DNA of 64,000 nucleotides from Tanypteryx hageni (GCA_028673005.1 CM054116.1:33948854-34012853); one strand, 5' to 3'. Shown: positions 23,161 through 35,290, counted from the stretch's first letter. Numbers and translations are program-made. Notes: a model not told the origin generated them from the letters alone.

Positions 23161-23423
23161 AAAAAGTGTGTTGGCTAAGTAAATGAATAAATAGATATAC
23201 TCTTAATAAACTTAGCTCTTTTAACACTGATTTTATTGTTAGTCTTATTGTAACAAATGAGCGAGTTTAAAAGTAAAATCAGTTTAGCTATTTTTCCTTT
23301 TCCATCAATTTGTACTTTCCACAATTTACACTTTACCGCAATTTACACTTTCGCACAATTTACACTTTCCCACAATTTACACTTTTCCCACTTCCCTAGA
23401 AGTGTAAATAAAGGGTTTTACTG

Positions 23424-24060
23424 TAGCTAGGATGCTCTAACAATTAAGAAAATAAAAAGGAGCATTACTATGATGTAACTAATTGTAAAGTGTTTACAAT
23501 AGTAGCCGGTAGGTGGTGTGGTGGTGGCAGCCAAGAAATTATTTTTTTTTTAATATCTCAATGCATTATATGGGAAAATGTTTTGAACAAATGTTTTAGA
23601 AAACTGAATTTCCTAAAACTTTTATTCTTATACTTTTTTACATTCATCAAATATTAAAGCAAATATAAATAAATCTGATGTGGCCACCACATGTTTTTCT
23701 CCATACCTGTAATATTTCTAAAAATTCCAAATAGGTTAAATGGTAATAAATATTTGAAGGAACTGCGAGAAAATTTTCAATACTTGACAAAGAATAGAAA
23801 TAAACTCAAACTGTAGCCTTCTGATATTGGATATAGCCCCAAAGCTCCAACAATTAAGAAAATAAAAAGGAGCATAAAGTGTTTACAATAGTCGCCGTTA
23901 GGTGGTGTGGAGGTGGTAGCTAAAAAATTTAGTTTTTAAAATATCTCCTCAATAGTGCTTTATGTGGGATAATGTTTCAAACAAAGATTGTAGAAAATTA
24001 AATTTCCTATAACTTTTATTCCAGTACTTTTTTACATTTATCAAATATTAACAGTAACCC
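23424..24060 (+). repeat. tandem hAT-derived units, period about 410 bp
   Basis: Two head-to-tail copies: the text 'CAACAATTAAGAAAATAAAA' occurs at about 23438 and 23848, 410 bp apart. 'GTGTTTACAATAGT' and 'TTTCCTATAACTTTTATTCC'-like stretches repeat in the same order. The second copy stops near 24060. The first copy's start was separated from 18857-19021 by Tigger-like copy 2. The same unit occurs reversed at 42840-43150 inside a complete hAT element. Confidence 0.75.
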
Positions 24061-24248
24061 ATGCCAAAATGTTTACTTGTGAAGTAATTTTCGTATCACT
24101 TAAGGAAATTAATAAGGCAATAAACTTTCATACTGTAATCATAAGTATTAATCTTTAAATGCTGTATCCTGATGGGATTCCTGTTCATGGTCATATGCTC
24201 TTCCTATGGTTGAAATTTGGGGTCTCCAGAGGGAAACTAAGAGGGTAA

Positions 24249-24261
24249 GGGGGGGGGGGGG
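24249..24261 (+). repeat. poly-G run
   Basis: Thirteen consecutive G residues in otherwise AT-rich intron. No function is implied; such runs are also prone to sequencing error, so the length may not be exact. Confidence 0.6.
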
Positions 24262-24562
24262 TGCAGTGAACAATAAAACATTAAATGAACTGCTTCTACA
24301 CTGTTCATGTTAGAGCAACCAAATTTTCAGGATAGTTTCGGCTGGTGACATTCATGATTTCTCTCAATTTTGGGGGCTGTCTGACTTTCTATTTTCCTTT
24401 AAGCAGGATTTTAAAACCCACTTATTTACTATCTATACGGGCCGTTACTATGATAAATTTTTGCTGTTTACATTGCTACTATAAAAAAACCCGCCCTTAA
24501 TATCTGATTCATTAGTTCTTTACTTGTTATTAATTAAGTTTTGTAATGTGTCTTCCCTACAG

Positions 24563-24771
24563 GACCAATCTTGTGTGTTCATATTGTCGTTATATAACAT
24601 GCTGCTCAAATGCTATTAAAGCACATCTGGCTGAGTTCCATTCCAATGAAGAAAATTCTGGAGCATGGAAACCATCTACTGATATAAAAGTAGAGAGTAC
24701 AAAAAAATGCCATATGCCTGCACCCATGTACTGCATATGTGGATTCAGAGATACTTCTGGGGATGCATTAG
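24563..24771 (+). CDS. ZNF280/POGZ-like zinc-finger protein, exon with finger 7
   Basis: Acceptor TCTTCCCTACAG and donor TAG|GTTTGT bound 209 bp. The first base completes a leucine codon, giving ...KHF-L-TNLVCSYC. Finger 7 is C-x2-C-x12-H-x4-H (CSYCRYITCC ... AHLAEFH). After an acidic spacer, a second motif starts: CICGFRDTSGDAL, which is completed in the next exon. The intron before it is 7.3 kb and holds nested transposons. The GTTTGT donor is weaker than the others, but the phase and the split finger support it. Confidence 0.9.
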
Positions 24772-24992
24772 GTTTGTTGTGCTAGAAAGTTAGTGTAATA
24801 CAATGTAGTATTTGGACCATAAAGTTAGTGTCTTAGTGAACATTTTTTGTTGAACCTTGAGATATTTGGGTTAGAAGAAGTGGAAACATAGAGCTATTAA
24901 TTGGGCAGGAAAGTTGTTCCTTAAGTATAGGAAATGTCTAATTCTTCTGTAATAATCTTCTTAGTCAAACATTTTTATAATATCTCTTATTA

Positions 24993-26521
24993 CAGTGTGT
25001 CCTCAGTTTAACATCGCATCGATTAATGTTGATTCGACAACGTCATTTAGAAATTACTACCATATTTGAATTAACGTCGTCAATGATTCAACTTAACGTC
25101 ATCCTGACTCCGCGCTTAAATATAGGACGAAAAAAATATTGCATAGATGACTCTTGCACGCATCTGTTGCAGCGGATCACATTATTTAAGTGGAAAATGT
25201 GTTTTGGATCGACGTATTTTCATTAAATTTGCATGGTGACATATTGTAGCAATGAGTACAAATAGAAGTGGTAGTAATGGCCTTCTTCTGGAAGTCCTCC
25301 CAGCAGTCATTAAAATTGTCTTAATCCCCATGAAACATTACAAGCTTTGTGAGTTGTGAAGAAAGGAAGGTCTGCCGACACACACAAAAAATTAAATAAC
25401 ATAAATAAGCAGGATAATCTTTTCTCTTGTCTCTTTTTATTTTATTGTTTTCTTTTTGCAATTAGAGCAATTAACTACAACACTGGAACAGTGGATCATT
25501 TATGGAAATAGTGGTATTGTTGGACATAAGGATAAAGGAAGAGAGCGAGCGCTTGTGCAAAATAAAGTGGGAATCAGAGAAGAAATTTTTCTTCGGAAAG
25601 AACGAGTTACTTTATTATATATGCATGTCAACTATATTTCTATGGTTAAAATTTGCTGAAACAACATTGATCTAATATCATATTCGGGAAAGATTTTGTC
25701 ATAAGATAACAGCCATATTTTCAAAGGATCCAAAATTTTATTTTTGCCATATGTTTCACGTTAAATGTAAGTTATGAAACAATCTATGGCCTAATGTAAC
25801 AGGTTTTCCGACTCAGATGCAGAGAGCACTATTGTTTATTCTTGAGCGAATTCTAGCGACCAACAAGTAGTGATCTAGCAACTTACTGACAAAAATAATT
25901 GGCAACTATGTTTGTATCAGTTGGGGCTTGATGGAGTGGGCTTAATGAAATTCGCAGTTCAATAAAAACAACAAAATAAATGTTTTATTTACCTCGATTA
26001 TGTTAGATTTTAATTAATTATACAGCAACCGGTGCAAGAAATTATTTTTGTTACATTTTTCTAGCAATGACAACTCATGAACACACGTTTACAGAATTGT
26101 TCTGGGCTATCTATAAAGTTTATAGTAAAAACTCAACATTCTCTATAGATCGTACGACTACATTTCTCCGAATTGGTGTTATGTAGTTCTTTTCTCTTAT
26201 CTCTAAATATACTATTGTGAAATATAGCTTTTTCCAATTTTTGGCATGTTGAAATGAAGTCGGGTCATGCTTATTTTACATTTCTATGTTAATAATAATT
26301 TTATATTGGTTTATATATGTTCCGTTGCCATTTATATCATATGTGGTACCATAAAGTTCCATAAAATACAGTATTTAATGTCTTTTTGCATTTCAAGAGT
26401 TTTTGGAACCAATTATATCGTATAATGGGTTCTTATGGGAAATATTGATTCATTTAATGTTGTTTTGCTCTACGTCACGATTTTCTGTAGCGAATTAGCA
26501 ATGTTAATCAAGGACACACTG
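24993..26521. mobile_element. 1.5-kb TA-flanked Tigger-like element, noncoding
   Basis: Begins CAGTGTGTCCTCAGTTTAAC and ends ATGTTAATCAAGGACACACTG, inverted repeats with TA on both sides. The subterminal region repeats 'GATTMAACGTCRTC'-like words. No transposase motif can be read inside. It occupies most of the 2.3-kb intron between the exons ending at 24771 and starting at 27087. Confidence 0.7.
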
Positions 26522-27086
26522 TATTTGGCTTAATATATTATTTAGGTAAATTATCTTTAAAATAAAGAGGGCTTTATATATGCTCAGCATTTAAATATTA
26601 CATAATTGCTTCAAGGCAGATTAATCCCTCAAGCCCAGAGGACATTTATTTAAATCCCACACCAGATGCTGAAGGAGATTTTAAATAATCGGCGATGCAG
26701 GTGCAAAAATTGCAAAAAAATATTAACAAAAAAGATGGCACTGCATACTAACACGTCGGATGGCGGTGTGAAGTTTTCGCTTGACATAATGATACATTGA
26801 ACAGCATTGAGAGGTTAAAGTAATTAATGCATTTACATTGTCAGAAAAGGTTTCCTGTACATTTACTATAATGCAATTTTTTAGGAACAAAGATTCCAAA
26901 ATAAATGGAATATCCATGATCAGATAATACAGGAACTATTCACATTATTTCATAGGTTATGGAATTCTAACTTTTTGGTATGTTTTTAATTTTCATTAAA
27001 AAAAAAGTTATTTATGAAAATTCTTATCTGGTTATCGTAATGTTGTTTTGTATGAAAGTGTGAAATTATATTTTTTTTCAATACAG

Positions 27087-27308
27087 CCAAACATCTAGTG
27101 CAGTCTGAGTGCCGCACAGCATATGCCTCTCTTGATGGCACTAGAACGCTTGAGACACAGTCCGCTTCATTTCCGCCTTTGGTGGCTCTTGATGACCCAG
27201 TCGACCAAGATCCTTCAGACCAAATGATGAAAGCATATGCAGAAAGGATGGCTCAGTCTTCAGTTTCATCTCCTTCCCCAGGAAACACCCATCCGACCAA
27301 ATCTCATG
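27087..27308 (+). CDS. ZNF280/POGZ-like zinc-finger protein, exon completing the C2HC finger
   Basis: Acceptor TTTTTTTTCAATACAG and donor CATG|GTATAT bound 222 bp. The first codon is completed across the intron (alanine), giving CICGF-x10-KHLVQSEC, a C-x-C-x12-H-x5-C finger. This C2HC finger with a CGF core followed by a low-complexity acidic/Ser-rich region (LDDPVDQDPSDQ, SSVSSPSPG) matches the C-terminal organisation of ZNF280/POGZ proteins. The remainder of the exon is probably disordered. The next intron is the longest, about 12.3 kb. Confidence 0.88.
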
Positions 27309-29154
27309 GTATATTAAAACAACTATCTTACAGTTTAACAAATATTTGGCATAAAGGCATACAGGTTTTTTCATTCAGATAAAGACATATATTAACTTTA
27401 GTATAAGTACTTTTTAATAAAATTAGGCATTTAATAAAAATATATAAACCATTGTCAAAGAAAAGCTAGTGAGAATATTTTGATATTAAAAAATATTTTT
27501 AAATTGTAAGCTATTTTATTACTCATCTAAAGCCACATGGTTGCTCCTCTTGAATTTTGCATTTGCCATTGAAATTTTTTATCCCTAAATGGCAGTCAGA
27601 TTTTTACAAAAGATTGTGCAAATTAAAAATATATTAATTAATATGGACCCTTCCATTTTATACTTGGACTGATTATTAAAACAAATGCGTGAAATTTTTT
27701 TAATTGATAGAAATATCATTTCTTAATGTGAGATCAAGTTGCCATTATATGTGGCATAAGATTTTGAATAAAAAAGGACTATTTATGTATAAATATTGAG
27801 GTCTGCCATGTCCAAAACCTGCAGAGTGCATTTGTACAATCACAGGTGCTGGTGACTTTTATGTGTATTAAGTCAATTTGGACTGATATGGAGAACAATA
27901 AAAATAATGAGAATTTACAACCAACTGCTTAACCATATGAATCTCGAAAAAATGTTTCAAGGAAACAAAACAAAAGTTTATAGAAAAATCTTTTTCATGC
28001 CAGGGACTTGATATCTCAAACACGTCCAGTGGTTTGTGCATCTCACGACAACGACAGGGACCAAACAGACTAATTCATAAAAATATTTTTTGAGATTCGT
28101 ATGGTTTAGGAGTTAGTTGTAATTTCTCAATTTTTCTCAGTGGTCTCCTTTCTCTCACATAATAAAAATAATGTTTGCAAAAGATTGTCTTATGTTGAGA
28201 TTGTTTCATCAAAAAATTTTCTTATGTAAATATTTGTAAGGCTGGTAGTTATTATAGATAGATATAATGAGTTCAAAATTCCAGTAGGTTAAGTTTTTAT
28301 TAGATGCCTAAGTCAGCAGAATATTTTTTGTGAATGGATCATCAGATATCTAAGCTGTTTTTTTATTTTTATTGAGAATTGCTTGACTTGTGGTCTATGA
28401 TTAGTAACTGGATGTCATTAATCATTTGCCATAGATTAACATGGCCCTCAAGTCATGGTTGTTATCATGCTGCTAAAAAAATAGAAATGCATTTATCCTG
28501 CCTTATCTCAGTAATACATTTATGTCCATTAAATTTGGTGTTCATATTGTAACATTTATCATAAATTAACCCTTAAATGCCAAATTCTGATGCTTGCAGC
28601 CAGAATATGAATTGTGTAATTGAAATATCATTGCATATCTTCATAAAGGTATTTATTTTTCATAAAATATTCTAATGATGAGAATTATTAAGGAAAAGCA
28701 ATGATAAAGTATGTTGTGTAAAGCTTTTTTGAAAAAGTTTCTTTTTTCCACTATAATTGGGACCAAAACTAAGTGATAACTAAGATCTCTTATATATGCC
28801 ATTGAAAAAATTCCCTTCCTTCCAATTTCACAACATATCCCTTTCAAAGAGGACAAATACTAAACTTCTTTCATTCTCAAATCAGTTGGGTAAAGAAAAA
28901 CCTTCCATAGACAGCTGTGAGGTGAACCAGGTGCAGCTGAATCGTAATTAGAGAAAGTTCAGAGCAACTCAATATATACAAAAGCATAGAATATCAGTGT
29001 GATACATATGTTGTACCACATGGCATTTAAGAGTTAATTTAAAAACAATTTTTATTTCACCCATTGTTTCATCAACAGTTTAAATATGGTTTCATATAGA
29101 GAAATAGTGTTAATCTTGTTTTTTCGTCACGTTACTGTTTATTAATAAATTAAA
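27309..29154 (+). other. intron stretch without recognised features
   Basis: Start of the 12.3-kb last intron. AT-rich, no supported exon, RNA or complete transposon seen on either strand. Confidence 0.55.
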
Positions 29155-30443
29155 CACTGTGTCTACTCGATTGTAAGCTGACCTATTTTTATCATTTTCC
29201 CCATTCAAAAATTCCTCTCGGCTTACAATTGAGTTCATTCTAAAATCAACTTTAAAATAGGGCAAACTTAAAACTCGTGGAGTGCATTGCAGCGAGTGAG
29301 CCGGAAGACAGAACAAAAAGTTTTAAGTGCAAAATATACCATAAAATTCATTATTTTTTGATAATAAATAATAACTACACACTTCGCCCATTCTTGTCTA
29401 CTCGCTCCTTGAGGGTACAACCACACAAGTGTTTTTTCCCGTCTTGAGTCCATATGGGAAAAAAATGCAGGAAATGGATCCAATGGAAACAATGTAAGGT
29501 GGCCACAGGGACAAAAATTTCCTGTCCGAGTAAACAGAAGTGCTGTATTTCAGGGTCACCCACAATAGGATCGCAACACGCTGCATTTTTAATCCAAACT
29601 TTGGACATAGCTGGGTGATGACACCAAGGGATTCTCCGCCGAAGCTTCTCAACCACTAGTGTTTCTCAGCAAGCACATACTGTGCTTTTGTTTATATAGC
29701 TGTATCATGAGAACTAAAAATGTTATTGGAATGGAGTCTTTTCCGAAAATATATTTCAACAGTTCTGCACATTTAGTTCGCTTGATGTATCCAAATCAAT
29801 TAGAGAAAAAGTTTCACACAGACCAACTTTTTCGTGTCTCCAGAAAATATTTTGCTGAAAGAATAATTTTACTATAATTTCTCAAGAAGCATAAAAAATT
29901 ATCCCTATTGTATCAGTAGAAACTGATATATGACATTCTATGTAAAGAGATAAAAAACTTAGGGTGCAGAAATTTTTAGTTTTCTAACTTGTAATAATTT
30001 TTAATTTTTGCGCCCTCCAATTTCTGAGATTGGGCTGGCACTGATGACATAGATCATTGATTCCCTGGACTGTTATTTGATTTACAGGCATCCCTCGCAT
30101 AATGACAGACACTCAACAGCTACAGCTATGACATCACAATATTGTGACTTTTCCACTCTTGTGATGCGCTCAATTCTTGGTGGCAATGCTGGAGTCAATT
30201 GTTACACATGCCATTCCTGATATGTAGTCTTAGCCTTCCTGCCATTATTTATGAAAAATTATGCTTTTCTGTGGAATAAAGCAATGTCATTATGCGAGAA
30301 ATGTCTCGATGTCTAACCGTAATATTCAACCGTATATGCCATTCAGAAGGGTTGTTGATCTGATAGAATAAATACAGTCAATTGGTGATCCTGTTTTTTT
30401 TGTTGGTAAAAACGGGGATCGGCTTACAATCTGTTAAATACAG
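29155..30443. mobile_element. degenerate TIR element with a MITE inside
   Basis: The left end CACTGTGTCTACTCGATTGT and the right end (reverse complement TACTGTATTTAACAGATTGT) continue as AAGCYGAYCC on both sides, imperfect inverted repeats of about 28 bp. The interior has no recognisable transposase; open frames on the minus strand at 29268-29656 match no family I know. The MITE at 30085-30314 lies within. Probably a pogo-like element by style; moderate confidence only. Confidence 0.45.
30085..30314. mobile_element. 230-bp MITE
   Basis: Starts CAGGCATCCCTCGCATAATG after TA. Its right end carries CATTATGCGAGAAATGTCTC, the inverted partner of CTCGCATAATG. No coding capacity. The right boundary is uncertain by several bases. 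Confidence 0.55.
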
Positions 30444-30528
30444 TATATGAAAACAATCCAGGAATGCATTCCTACTAGTACCATTGGGAAAAATCAATCC
30501 AATATTAGATGATCTGCTATGTGATGTA

Positions 30529-30660
30529 CAGCAATACCCCGATTAACAAATGGAATACGTTCCACAAAAATCATTCATTAAGTGAATATTCATTAAGCGA
30601 AGTGCGTATTTTCATTGAATTTGTAACAGATTGCGCACTTGCCCCGATTAAATCCTTATT
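30529..30660 (+). repeat. lone Tigger-like end
   Basis: CAGCAATACCCCGATTAACA after TA, followed by the repeated word 'CATTMATTAAGYGAA'. This is the style of a Tigger-like terminus with subterminal repeats. 'GCCCCGATTAAATCC' at about 30640 repeats part of it. No opposite end was found, so the extent is a guess. Confidence 0.4.
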
Positions 30661-31905
30661 CTTGTGAATGGTGCACAGAATAGGAGGAAGGCCTAAAGCC
30701 TTATAAATCACATTGAGCTTTTCACCAACATTAAACCGCCGCAAACCCCCTTTTGGAGGATTTTTGATTGGAGTGTACTTGCATTTCTAATAAGTGTAAA
30801 TTGATTTTAAATTGTTATTGTCCCAGACCAGCTTTGCTATTTTAAAACTCGAGTCTGTTTGCATGAGTGTTAGGTTGTATTTTTAAAAACTTCAACTTTT
30901 TGCCAAGTTGCTTGCTGCTAATGTAGTCTATTCTACTCCTTAATGTAATTAAAGTTTTCTTGATCATCTATATAAGGTGATGAGTGTTTGACTGATGAAA
31001 TTTAGTAGGCTGCTCATTTAATGTCCTGTTCTATGCTCCTTAAAACTTAAAAGCATGAATCTCTTTATTACATAGCATGTGTAATAATTTATTGTTTCTG
31101 TATTTTGCTCTAAAATTTGTAATTGGACATTTTGGAATGGTGGGTCTGCTTAAACTTATGTTTAGATATAAAACCTACAGTTGGAAAAAACTGCATGTTG
31201 GTTTTGTTAAAATCCAAGTACATGTAAAGAACAAATACATTACATATATTTTTTATTATGTTGGTATGGTAGGTTGCCATAATTATTTCAAATAGCTTAA
31301 ATTGTATTCCGAAGTAGATAAATTTTGATTGGAGTGTAAAGAATTGGGGTAGGAAACTATGCATTTTAGTTGCATGGAAGGCCATTTCCAATATTTCAAG
31401 AATATATTTGAAAGAAATCTCTTAATTTTCAAATTATTTAATAAAATCAGTGAAATAATATACAATTGTGGATACAATGTGAAATGAATCAGTGTGAAGC
31501 TGTAAAAGAGACAGGCCAGTTAATCAGCAAAAATATTGAAGGATTTTTTTATACCTTTTGTTCGAGAACTATCCAAAATGTGTTGATGGAAGTGAACCAC
31601 ATAATTTAAATAGAAGTGAGTTTGTAACTTTGGTTTATAAGTTTTGGTATGACAGCTGTGTATGGTCTACATTAAACAGTATATTAGCTTTATTTTAGGA
31701 AAGTCTTAAGTTCTCAAGTTATACAGTAAAACTCCTTATTTACACTATTCTAGGGGTCTGGGAAAAAAGTGTAAATTGCGGGAAAGTGCAAATTGAGGGA
31801 AAAGGAAAAATAGGTAAATTGATTTTACTTTTAAACTCGCTCATTTGTTACAGTAAGACTAATAATAATCAGTGTTAAAAGAGCTAAGTTTATAAAGAGT
31901 ATATA

Positions 31906-33780
31906 CAGTAAAACCTCTCATTAACGAATATCAAGGGACCCAATTTTTTGTCTATTCGTTATTCGGAAATTCGTTGATCGGAGGTTATTGGGCGTTGCAT
32001 AACTTCAGGGGCAATTTGCCTGTTAGATTATATGGGAGCAACAGGGCTATCCAAATGAAGGCATATGCTCAGAAATGGAGTAACTCTACTAAATTATGCC
32101 CATTACATCTTTTCAGGAAAAAGTATCACATAAGTGGACAATATTCAAAACGCGCCCTCAATGTTTAATAATCGGCCATATTGATTTGAAGCTCTGACGA
32201 CACAATGCTTTCTTATGGGAAAAAGGGCCACTTTCATTCATCTCATTTTGCAATGTTTGACAGTGGCAAGCACCAAATAACTCTGAAATGCAATGTTATT
32301 TTTTCTAGCATTGATTGGCAGGTTCTGCACGAAAACATCTGCAATTTTTTATTATGTGACTTTTTTCGAGGTTGCAATGCGTGATACTCGCTGAGCCTAT
32401 CCTAAAGCATCTGTTGAGTCACTAAGTTTATAAAAAATATTGACAGCAACGCCACTTCTTAATGCCAATTAATAAACTACTATTTGACCACCACGGAGCG
32501 GGTTGCAAATATTTCAAAACGAAATGAAAGAAAGCAGCATTTTCCCCATAAGAAAGCACTAACTGACGTTGGCACTCCAAATCAAGACTCCAATATTTTT
32601 CACTAACATTCTTAACAACACTCCAGCTCCATCTCTGACGAATAAATTATCTATCACAAAAAAGTGCATAGGAACCACCTCACCATGATACATACCTCAT
32701 TGCTGCAATCTTTTGTTGAAATTCTCTCTAAAAGGATTAGGGGATTAATTTAATCAGGAATGATTTCAAATACAACACTTTTTTTTAAAGATTTATTAAT
32801 AAATCAACATTTTTTAAAAAATGAGTATTTTTTTCTGTTTTAAATTCTTCGTAAATTCTCGGTAAACGGCAGTCTCCACTTTCCTGAAAGCGTGCATAGC
32901 TGCAGCACTACAACTCTCGGATGAGAGTAAATATCTTTCCACTACATCCAGTGCTGCACATACGTTGCTCGACTTCGGCTGCACAAACTCCAATTCTCCG
33001 TCTTCCTCCATATTGGACACTTCTACCCCTTCGGGATCCTCACTTTCCACAGAGCAGGTCAACAAATTGTCGTCTACATGGGCAAAATCTTGAAAAGACG
33101 CCGAGTTTAAATTTAAACCTGCCCTTAATTCCTCCCACCCTTCTCCCTCAGGTTCCACACACTCCTCACTTGCAATGGAATCACAAAAAAATCCCGCCCT
33201 TGCATAGCAGTTTTTTACGTTTGACGGTGAGACGGCTTCCCATGAAATGCAAAGCCGTTGCATTGCCTGCAAGAGGTTCCATTTAAGGAGGGTTGCATTT
33301 CCCGCCATCGTTGTGAACCACCGTTAAGCACTAAATATCAAAAGGAATTGATATTTAACGCACTTCTTCTCACTCAATAACTTGTCGCACTTTTACACCT
33401 TCTCTCACCTGGGACACACCGGTCAATGGCGCGAGAATGCCGGAAACACAGGAAATACGTCATCATGCTAGAAAACGTGCTATGATTGGCTTGTTGTAAG
33501 CTTAACGCTAATTGGCGCGTTGGCGACTGTTTTCAATAGTTTTCCATACTTATGTAACTGAAAAAAATGTTTAGCGAGCAAAATTTCGTTCTAAAGAGGT
33601 AAATAAAAATGGAAGGGACCACTTTTTTCCTTCGTTGTTCGGAAGTTTTCGTAGTACGGAAGTTCGTAGTAAAGAGGTTATAATTAGGGATTTTGTATAC
33701 AAGTTTGGCAGGACCCCGTCAATTGTTCGTTATTCGGAGGTCTTCGCTATAAAGGGGTTCGTAAGGTAGAGGTTTTACTG
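31906..33780 (-). mobile_element. second Tigger-like element, nested in copy 3
   Basis: Begins CAGTAAAACCTCTCATTAAC and ends CGTAAGGTAGAGGTTTTACTG. Subterminal repeats such as 'TTCGTTATTCGGA' occur at both ends. The flanking TA duplicates the TA in copy 1's GATATACTC (about 13150), so the empty site is known exactly. It carries the short transposase-derived ORF 32814-33308 on the minus strand. Confidence 0.82.
32814..33308 (-). CDS. 164-aa ORF: C-terminal part of a Tigger-type transposase
   Basis: An uninterrupted frame begins MAGNATLLKWNLLQAMQRLC and goes on with ISWEAVSPSNVKNCYARAGF, the alpha-helical region found after the catalytic domain in TIGD4/TIGD6-like proteins ('AW..V...TI.NCF..AGF'). 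An acidic middle (ESEDPEGVEVSNMEEDGELE) leads to ALDVVERYLLSSES and a basic end (KNLKQKK). No helix-turn-helix and no DDE residues are present. The start MAGNAT joined to the C-terminal helices suggests an internal deletion that kept the reading frame. It cannot be an active transposase. Whether it is expressed is unknown. Confidence 0.6.
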   Translation of the reverse strand: MAGNATLLKWNLLQAMQRLCISWEAVSPSNVKNCYARAGFFCDSIASEECVEPEGEGWEELRAGLNLNSASFQDFAHVDDNLLTCSVESEDPEGVEVSNMEEDGELEFVQPKSSNVCAALDVVERYLLSSESCSAAAMHAFRKVETAVYREFTKNLKQKKILIF

Positions 33781-34495
33781 TATCTATTTATTCATTTACT
33801 TAACCAGCACACTTTTTTAAATAATATTAAAATATATGCCAAATTAAAATTCTACCTCTGGTTTTAATTACGCTCGGAATCACTGAATGTCTTTCGCCAT
33901 CCGAAATCTAACAACTCGTGTGGAAGGGATTTAAGGAGACGATGACTTGACTGGTTCTCAGGTGCAATCACGTTAAATTGCAATGTAGAACGTTTTGCGT
34001 GGCGTTTTACCTGCCATATACATTGTAGTCTGAATCTACTTTAAGGCACCAAAAATCGTTTCGGCCAGGCCGGCGGGCATAGTGTCGTGTGGAGCGGCGC
34101 CTTAAGTCCGTAGCACGTTCCAAAATTTGCAAATGTCGTAAGTCCGGAGCGTCGCAAATCGAGGACTGACTGTATTTGCATATCTAAGTGTGCGGTTTAT
34201 GCTCTGCTAATGTGATTTACGTATGAGTTTTTGAAGTTTTCACACGCACCACTAATTTATGACCTAAAAATGTGGTCTTCAAACTGCATGTTATATGTGA
34301 GTATATACAGTAATTATGAGTTGTAGTTTCAGAGATAAACATTTGAGAATAGCCTAATCTTTCGATGACATTTTATAAGTATTTCCTATAAAGAAATCTC
34401 TGTGTATTCCATTTATGGAGTGTACTTTTCCATCTTGTTCATTTGACCCAGAATTGGTCTGGTACAAGTCAAATCACTGTGTAGAAAAACTCGGA

Positions 34496-35290
34496 TTACC
34501 ATATTTTTTGGGCTATCAGACGCACCTTGATTTTTTAGAAGATTTTTCAGGAAAAAAGTATTTTAGTTCCAAGTATTTAGAAAGGGCCATGTTGTGTATC
34601 ATTTCTAGCTGTGATTTAGCCCATATCTTGCAACATTTAAAGAAAATATTGTCATGATATCAATTATATATGACATTTTAGAGAAACTTAATTCATGAAA
34701 GTAATCAGAAATGATCTAAAACATAAACAATTGCTTCAAAACTTGTATAGCTAAATGTACCCGGTGGCAATCCTATTAATTAGGCAATTGGAGTGCACCA
34801 GACACGTCACACACATTGACATCCCCTACCAGTAGTACTTCCTTAAATTTAAGTGCAAATGAGATATTAATTCCTAATAAATGGATTGCACATATAATAA
34901 TGATACGTTCGCTCAACTAGGCCTTTTTCTTCTGCAACTCTTTCTGCCTCGTACATAACCATTTTGATCGATATAGCAATACCTAACTATTTCTGTTCTA
35001 CTATCCATTTTTTCACTTCCTCTAGTTGTTGCCATTTAGTACCAAGCTTATGAAGCCTCTTTTCCTGTCACCTTTAGTTTTTCCTTCTGTTTACTCCATT
35101 CATGGATCATTTTTTATATGGAACTTATACTGAAATGATATTCTTCTGCTCGATTTCCATGCATTTTTGGGTATTGAATCACCTGAAGCTTATTGATAAT
35201 AGTGTAGGCATATCTTTTCAAGTCTTTTAGCCATTCCGATCTCAATACATGTAACGTTATTTATGCTAGAATTTAGGAAATTGTTATAGC
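34496..35290 (-). mobile_element. pogo/Tigger-like element, relative of 4165-5324
   Basis: On the plus strand it starts with ACCATATTTTTTGGGCTATC, the family terminus. Reversed, it carries the same transposase N-terminal fragment, with text corresponding to 'KWQQLEEVKKW' and AEEKGLVE near 34910-35060. The opposite end is hard to place; similarity with the 4165 copy fades after about 35290. Both copies are broken in the same region, suggesting that the family spread as an internally deleted form. Confidence 0.65.

Larger units (their letters stand above)
19022..23423 (+). mobile_element. nonautonomous Tigger-like family, copy 2 (host of an RTE insertion)
   Basis: Starts CAGTAAAACTCTGTATTTAC, ends AAGGGTTTTACTG, flanked by TA. 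Compared with copy 1 it lacks about 370 bp (12116-12482 of copy 1) between short 'AACTTT' matches, and it carries the 3.3-kb retrotransposon 19892-23160. It sits inside the hAT-derived unit: the flanks join as in the intact unit near 23831. Confidence 0.82.
31724..34260 (-). mobile_element. nonautonomous Tigger-like family, copy 3 (interrupted)
   Basis: Reversed relative to copies 1 and 2. Its 3' end starts at 31724 (TA|CAGTAAAACTCCTTATTTAC). It matches copy 1 up to 31905, is interrupted by the element 31906-33780, resumes at 33781 (TATCTATTTATTCATTTACT), runs to about 33853, then again matches at about 34175-34255 (TTATGCTCTGCTAATGTGAT). Between 33854 and 34172 is unrelated sequence ending CGAGGACTGACTG, itself like a Tigger end. 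Its 5' terminus is missing. Confidence 0.75.

Noticed and set aside
29375..29656. Overlapping open frames on the minus strand
   Set aside because: They lie inside a TIR-bounded element and overlap one another in different frames. None resembles a transposase or host protein that I know.
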